Below are positions 7,320-10,037 of a stretch of DNA of 10,037 nucleotides, one piece after another (position 1 is the stretch's first letter; each line of letters starts with the position of its first letter). This DNA comes from Thioalkalivibrio sp. GTDB lineage: Bacteria > Pseudomonadota > Gammaproteobacteria > Ectothiorhodospirales > Ectothiorhodospiraceae. The DNA is taken from NCBI GenBank assembly GCA_007136145.1, contig SLHN01000276.1, positions 1 through 10,037 of the forward strand. Direction: 5' to 3'. The notes under the pieces are model-generated. The model did no database searches. It was given only the letters and a program-made list of their open reading frames with translations, and had not been told where the DNA came from. The translations under genes were made by a program, and so were the position numbers.

Positions 7320-8051
7320 CTATCCCTCGATCAGTGCACGAATTGCCCAACCGGCGGCGGTCAGGCCGAACAGCGCGGGAAGATAGGAGATGGTCCCATT
7401 GACCGACCGTGCTCGACCCGGCACCGGCCCGTCGATCGGGCGGTGTTCGGTGCCCTTGCGCGGCTGCTCCAGCGAGTACACCACCGGGTAATCCAGGCTT
7501 GCACCCAGGCGGCGCAGGCGCTTGCGCATCACCCGCGCCAGCGGACAAAGCTGGGTCTCGGCCAGCAGCCCGACCCGCACCAGTGTCGGGTCGATGCGCC
7601 CACCTGCCCCCATGCTGGAGATCACCGGCTGACCCCGCACCTGACAATTCGCCACCAGTGCCGCCTTGCACACGATGGAATCGATACAGTCCAGCACGTA
7701 ATCGGCATCGGCCGGGACGAGATCCACCACGTTCTCCGGGCGCAGGAACTCCGCAACGCAATGGACTTTGATCCCGGGGTCGATGTCGGCGATGCGCTGT
7801 GCCATCACTTGGGCTTTCGGCCGGCCTACTGTAGAGCGCAGTGCCACCAGCTGCCGATTCAGGTTCGAGGGTGCTACCTGATCGTGGTCGAGAAGGGTTA
7901 TGTGTCCGACACCGGCCCGGGCGACCGCCTCCGCCGCGTAACTGCCCACGCCGCCCACCCCAGCAATCACCACGTGCCGGCCGCGCAGCATTGTCAGTGC
8001 CTCGGAACCCACGAGCAGTTCCGTGCGCTCCGAGAAGGGTTGCCCACTCAT
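7320..8051 (-). CDS. tcdA: tRNA threonylcarbamoyladenosine dehydratase (TcdA/CsdL)
   Basis: TcdA is an E1/ThiF-like enzyme that uses ATP to cyclise the t6A base at position 37 of ANN-decoding tRNAs to ct6A. The 243-residue protein opens with FSERTELLVGSEAL, typical of TcdA. It has the nucleotide-binding GVGGVGS (31-37), the strand-end acidic residue D55 in LLDHD, N65-R66-Q67, K79 in RPKA, and DCID (121-124). SSMGAGGRIDP (145-155) and the YLPALFGLTAAG tail are also family-like. The frame is open further upstream, but that part runs through repeat R2 and has no similarity, so I chose the ATG at 8051; GAGGAG lies 10 bases upstream. It is slightly shorter than E. coli TcdA (about 268). CsdA/CsdE partners are not in the window. 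Confidence 0.94.
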   Translation of the reverse strand: MSGQPFSERTELLVGSEALTMLRGRHVVIAGVGGVGSYAAEAVARAGVGHITLLDHDQVAPSNLNRQLVALRSTVGRPKAQVMAQRIADIDPGIKVHCVAEFLRPENVVDLVPADADYVLDCIDSIVCKAALVANCQVRGQPVISSMGAGGRIDPTLVRVGLLAETQLCPLARVMRKRLRRLGASLDYPVVYSLEQPRKGTEHRPIDGPVPGRARSVNGTISYLPALFGLTAAGWAIRALIEG

Positions 8052-8104
8052 TCCCTGCACTCTCCTCGCCAGAAGACCTTGAGGGAATGCCGGCTTCCCA
8101 ATAG

Positions 8105-8220
8105 CGTGAAAGAAACCGCGTAGGGTCCCGTGAGGCGAAGCCAAACCGCACCGATCCCACGCCGGCCGGCTCCCGGGCCTCGAACGGCGCAATTCGCTGT
8201 GCTCATTGACACCCTACGCC
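8105..8220. repeat. Dispersed intergenic repeat, copy R2 (both ends present)
   Basis: This copy begins CGTGAAAG and runs to ACCCTACGCC. Its outer arms are imperfect inverted repeats: GCGTAGGGT at 8118-8126 is exactly complementary to ACCCTACGC at 8211-8219, and similarity continues inwards for about 30 bases with mismatches. The right half matches R1 closely and the left half matches R3 and R4. It is the most complete copy in the window and sits about 50 bases upstream of the tcdA start. Confidence 0.85.
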
Positions 8221-8266
8221 TGGACCTTTGGTGGTTCGGGGTGGAGGGCCTGGCCATGACAGTCAG

Positions 8267-8332
8267 CATGAAAGAACCCGCGTAGGGTGCCGTGAGGCGA
8301 AGCCGAACCGCACCGCAACCACTCCGGGCCTG
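8267..8332. repeat. Dispersed intergenic repeat, copy R3 (left part only)
   Basis: This copy begins CATGAAAG and continues GCGTAGGGTGCCGTGAGG, then GCGAAGCCGAACCGCACCG, nearly identical to the left arms of R2 and R4. After GGGCCTGG the similarity ends and no right arm is found, so it is a solo left half or a decayed copy. It is in direct orientation to R2, with starts 162 bp apart. Confidence 0.8.
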
Positions 8333-8414
8333 GAAGGGCGCGGCATGGTGCTCGCGAACGGAAGTCCGGCAGGGCCGCGGACCCGAAGCCATCGTTGCGA
8401 TCGACATGGTTTAC

Positions 8415-9224
8415 TCATCGCGCAACGATTGGCAGATGAAGAATCCGCCGCGCATTGGCCGTGGTCTGCCGCGCCAGTTCGGCGACGGAAACAGTCCGCA
8501 GCTCGGCCACACAGGCGGCGATCTCCGGCAGGAACGACGGCTCGTTGCGTTCGCCACGGTGGCTCGCGGACGGCTGGTCGGGCGCGTCTGTTTCCAGCAC
8601 CAGTGCGTCATCGGGCAGCCCGGCGACCAGGCCGCGCAGGCGGTTCGCGCGCGGATACGTGACAGGCCCCCCGAAGCCGAGGCAGAAACCCTGCTCCAGC
8701 GCCTGGTCCGCCTGCTGGCGGCTGCCCGAAAAACTGTGGATGATCCCGGTCGACCCGGGCCGCTGACGCAGTGCCTTCAGCACATGATCCAGGGCACGCC
8801 GCGCATGGATGATCACCGGCAGCCCGTGATTCAGCGCAAGGTCCAGTTGCCCGGTGAACAACCGCCACTGCCGGTCCCAGTTCGCACCGCTGGCAATGGT
8901 ATCGACGTAGCCGTCGAGGCCGATCTCGCCGACCGCGACCGCCGGATGATCCGACAACCAGGCATCCAACGCAGCGATGTCGGCATCGTCATGGGTTTCC
9001 AGGAAAACCGGATGCAACCCGTAGGCGGGATGCAGATCCGTGTACGTTGCCGTCAGCTCGGCCAGCCCTGGCCAGTGCCCGCGCGTGATCGCCGGCACCA
9101 CCTGCCCGACGACACCAGCCGAACGGGCGCGTCCCAGCACCGCCTCCAGGTCAGGAGCGAACTCCTCGACGTCGAGATGCGCGTGGGTGTCGATCAGTGA
9201 TGTGGCAATTGGCGAAGACTGCAT
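8415..9224 (-). CDS. TatD-family metal-dependent hydrolase (YjjV-like)
   Basis: TatD-family proteins are cytoplasmic TIM-barrel hydrolases with two metals; characterised members act as 3'-5' DNA/RNA exonucleases or D-aminoacyl-tRNA deacylase-like enzymes, so the substrate here is uncertain. The 269-residue protein has all expected metal ligands: H14 and H16 in DTHAHLD, E100 in VGEIGLD, H140 in VIIHAR, H163 in IIHSFSG and D213 in LETDAPD. GLHPVFLE and GGPVTYPRANRLRG resemble E. coli YjjV more than TatD itself. The ATG at 9224 gives the usual short N-terminus. There is no ribosome site, but TAGAAT lies six bases upstream, hinting at a leaderless transcript. tcdA follows on the same strand after a 363 bp repeat-filled gap. 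The Uma2 gene diverges from it. Confidence 0.95.
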   Translation of the reverse strand: MQSSPIATSLIDTHAHLDVEEFAPDLEAVLGRARSAGVVGQVVPAITRGHWPGLAELTATYTDLHPAYGLHPVFLETHDDADIAALDAWLSDHPAVAVGEIGLDGYVDTIASGANWDRQWRLFTGQLDLALNHGLPVIIHARRALDHVLKALRQRPGSTGIIHSFSGSRQQADQALEQGFCLGFGGPVTYPRANRLRGLVAGLPDDALVLETDAPDQPSASHRGERNEPSFLPEIAACVAELRTVSVAELARQTTANARRILHLPIVAR

Positions 9225-9230
9225 GCCGAG

Positions 9231-9236
9231 ATTCTA
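9231..9236 (-). promoter_or_regulatory. Candidate -10 element of the TatD-family gene (leaderless start)
   Basis: On the minus strand TAGAAT (five of six to the -10 consensus) ends six bases before the ATG at 9224-9222. Transcription would then begin at or beside the start codon. No good -35 is visible; that position would fall inside repeat R4. The lack of a ribosome site is consistent with a leaderless message, but the call is weak. Confidence 0.35.
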
Positions 9237-9237
9237 G

Positions 9238-9313
9238 CGTGAAAGCCCCCTGTAGGGTGCCGTGAGGCGCAGCCGAACCGCACCGATACCACGCCGGCCG
9301 GCCTTCGGGCCTC
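9238..9313. repeat. Dispersed intergenic repeat, copy R4 (left part only)
   Basis: This copy begins CGTGAAAG, then TGTAGGGTGCCGTGAGGCG, then CAGCCGAACCGCACCGAT, and shares ACGCCGGCCGGC and GGGCCTC with R2. Past about 9313 the right arm cannot be recognised, so it is truncated or decayed. It lies in the divergent gap between the TatD-family gene and the Uma2 gene. Confidence 0.8.
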
Positions 9314-9356
9314 CAGTGGGGCTTGATGATTGGCGGGGAGCCGGTGCTCCTGCTGC

Positions 9357-9385
9357 TTGAACCTCGGGAAAAACGGGCCAATACT
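9357..9385 (+). promoter_or_regulatory. Candidate sigma-70 promoter for the Uma2-family gene
   Basis: TTGAAC at 9357-9362 and AATACT at 9380-9385 are separated by exactly 17 bases; each matches four of six consensus positions. Transcription would start near 9392 and give a leader of about 30 bases ending in a strong ribosome site. Confidence 0.45.
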
Positions 9386-9410
9386 GGGAACAGGAGCAGC
9401 ACCAGGCACA

Positions 9411-9419
9411 GGGAGGTGA
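9411..9419 (+). promoter_or_regulatory. Strong ribosome binding site fixing the Uma2 start
   Basis: GGGAGGTGA is a long match to the anti-Shine-Dalgarno sequence. It leaves suitable spacing to the ATG at 9423 and decides this start over the ATGs at codons 9 and 10. Confidence 0.8.
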
Positions 9420-9422
9420 ACG

Positions 9423-9998
9423 ATGGGACAGGCATTACCGCGCACGATGATGGATCAAGAGCAATATCTGAGCTGGGAGGCTGAACAGCCGGAAAAGCAC
9501 GAGTACCTCGCGGGAGAGATTTACGCGATGGTCGGCGTGCGCAGGGAGCATGCGCTTGTTGCATTGGCGCTTGGCAGCCTGCTGCACCAGCGCCTGAAAG
9601 GTTCGCCCTGCCAAACCTTCGTGGCGGACATGAAACTGCGCGTCGATGCGGCAGACGCCTTTTTCTACCCGGACGTGATGGTGACCTGCGACCCGCGCGA
9701 CCGCAGCGCCGAGACCACGATCATGCACCCCTGTCTGGTGATCGAGGTGCTGTCCGATTCGACCGCAGCCTTCGACCGCGGCCGGAAATTCGCCGCCTAC
9801 CGCCGCCTGGAGAGCCTGCGCGAATACCTGCTGGTGGACATCGACGCCCGGCGGCTGGAACTGTACCGGCGAGAGGGGGCGCACTGGCTCCTGCTGGAAA
9901 CCCAGTCCAACGAAACTCCGTTGCAATTCGAGAGCGTCGGCGTCTCGCTTGGCGCTGGCGATGCCTTCGAGGACCTGGACCCACCCCACCCAGGCTGA
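9423..9998 (+). CDS. Uma2-family (DUF820) PD-(D/E)XK nuclease-fold protein
   Basis: Uma2 proteins share the restriction-endonuclease-like fold and are presumed nucleases, but their biological role is largely unknown. The 191-residue protein follows the family layout: N-terminal KHEYLAGEIYAM (25-36, with E27 and E32), YPDVMVTCD (82-90, D84 a candidate catalytic acid), then PCLVIEVLSDSTAAFDR (103-119, with E108), KFAAYRRLESLREYLLVD (122-139) and a short C-terminal strand region (RRLELYRREG). The expected acidic residues are all present, so the protein looks intact. It has its own promoter candidate and a strong ribosome site and diverges from the TatD-family gene. No toxin, antitoxin, methylase or transposase partner lies beside it in the window. 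The 39 bases after its stop codon hold nothing I can identify. Confidence 0.9.
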   Translation: MGQALPRTMMDQEQYLSWEAEQPEKHEYLAGEIYAMVGVRREHALVALALGSLLHQRLKGSPCQTFVADMKLRVDAADAFFYPDVMVTCDPRDRSAETTIMHPCLVIEVLSDSTAAFDRGRKFAAYRRLESLREYLLVDIDARRLELYRREGAHWLLLETQSNETPLQFESVGVSLGAGDAFEDLDPPHPG

Positions 9999-10037
9999 GC
10001 CGGCAACTGGCAGTTCAGGGACAGGGATACGTGTAGC

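Larger units (their letters stand above)
8052..8414. other. Non-coding gap between tatD-family gene and tcdA, filled largely by repeats
   Basis: The gap holds repeat copies R2 (8105-8220) and R3 (8267-8332). Of the rest, 8052-8104 is the short leader of tcdA with its ribosome site, and 8221-8266 and 8333-8414 show nothing recognisable. Reading frames crossing this gap are made of repeat sequence and have no credible starts. No clear -35/-10 promoter for tcdA was found, so it may be transcribed from the TatD gene upstream on the same strand. Confidence 0.6.

Noticed and set aside
6325..8160. 611-residue open frame on the minus strand across the acyltransferase, the MITE-like element and tcdA
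   Set aside because: It spans two genes out of frame plus two repeats, and its translation has no domain. Long empty frames are common at this GC content.
8052..8192. 47-residue N-terminal extension of the tcdA frame
   Set aside because: It is translated repeat R2 with no TcdA similarity; a ribosome site precedes the ATG at 8051.
8228..8662. 144-residue plus-strand frame across R3 and the end of the TatD-family gene
   Set aside because: Made of repeat sequence and the complement of TatD coding sequence; no family features.
6217..9313. The repeat family as a CRISPR array
   Set aside because: Copies are scattered, imperfect and longer than CRISPR repeats, with no regular spacers and no cas genes.
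8415..9998. TatD plus Uma2 as a new two-nuclease defence system
   Set aside because: The genes diverge, each family is widespread on its own, and nothing in the window ties them to defence or mobile genes; kept only as a speculative note.

Overview
The window looks like ordinary chromosomal DNA of a GC-rich gammaproteobacterium. The support is a type I glutamine synthetase with an apparent sigma-54/NtrC control region, the two-subunit (alpha2beta2) glycyl-tRNA synthetase followed by a PlsC-like acyltransferase, and TcdA and YjjV-like TatD proteins. The intergenic repeats and the lone Uma2 gene would suit purple or sulfur-oxidising Chromatiales / Ectothiorhodospiraceae relatives, but that placement is inference from memory. 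Eight protein genes are supported. No RNA genes, CRISPR arrays or transposase genes were seen.

Layout. 1-1407 (minus): glnA, all coding residues present but the stop codon lies just outside the window. 1408-1588: glnA control region with a sigma-54 promoter and NtrC-like half-sites. 1589-2809 (minus): a CDF-family metal exporter with an extra C-terminal soluble domain. 2810-3162: divergent intergenic region with weak promoter candidates. 3163-6216 (plus): glyQ-glyS. 6217-6396: a dispersed repeat where many relatives carry gmhB. 6397-7164 (plus): PlsC-like acyltransferase. 7149-7312: a MITE-like 164 bp element with terminal inverted repeats, which supplies the end and stop codon of the acyltransferase gene. 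7320-8051 (minus): tcdA. 8052-8414: non-coding, with one full and one partial copy of the dispersed repeat. 8415-9224 (minus): TatD-family hydrolase. 9225-9422: divergent intergenic region with a fourth repeat copy and a promoter candidate for the last gene. 9423-9998 (plus): Uma2-family (DUF820) nuclease-fold protein.

The genes are housekeeping functions rather than one pathway: nitrogen assimilation (glnA), metal efflux (CDF), translation (glyQS), phospholipid synthesis (PlsC-like), tRNA modification (tcdA) and nucleic-acid or other hydrolysis (TatD, Uma2). I found no convincing new multi-gene system. The most distinctive material is non-coding: two families of short non-autonomous repeats pack the gaps between genes, and one has reshaped a gene end.
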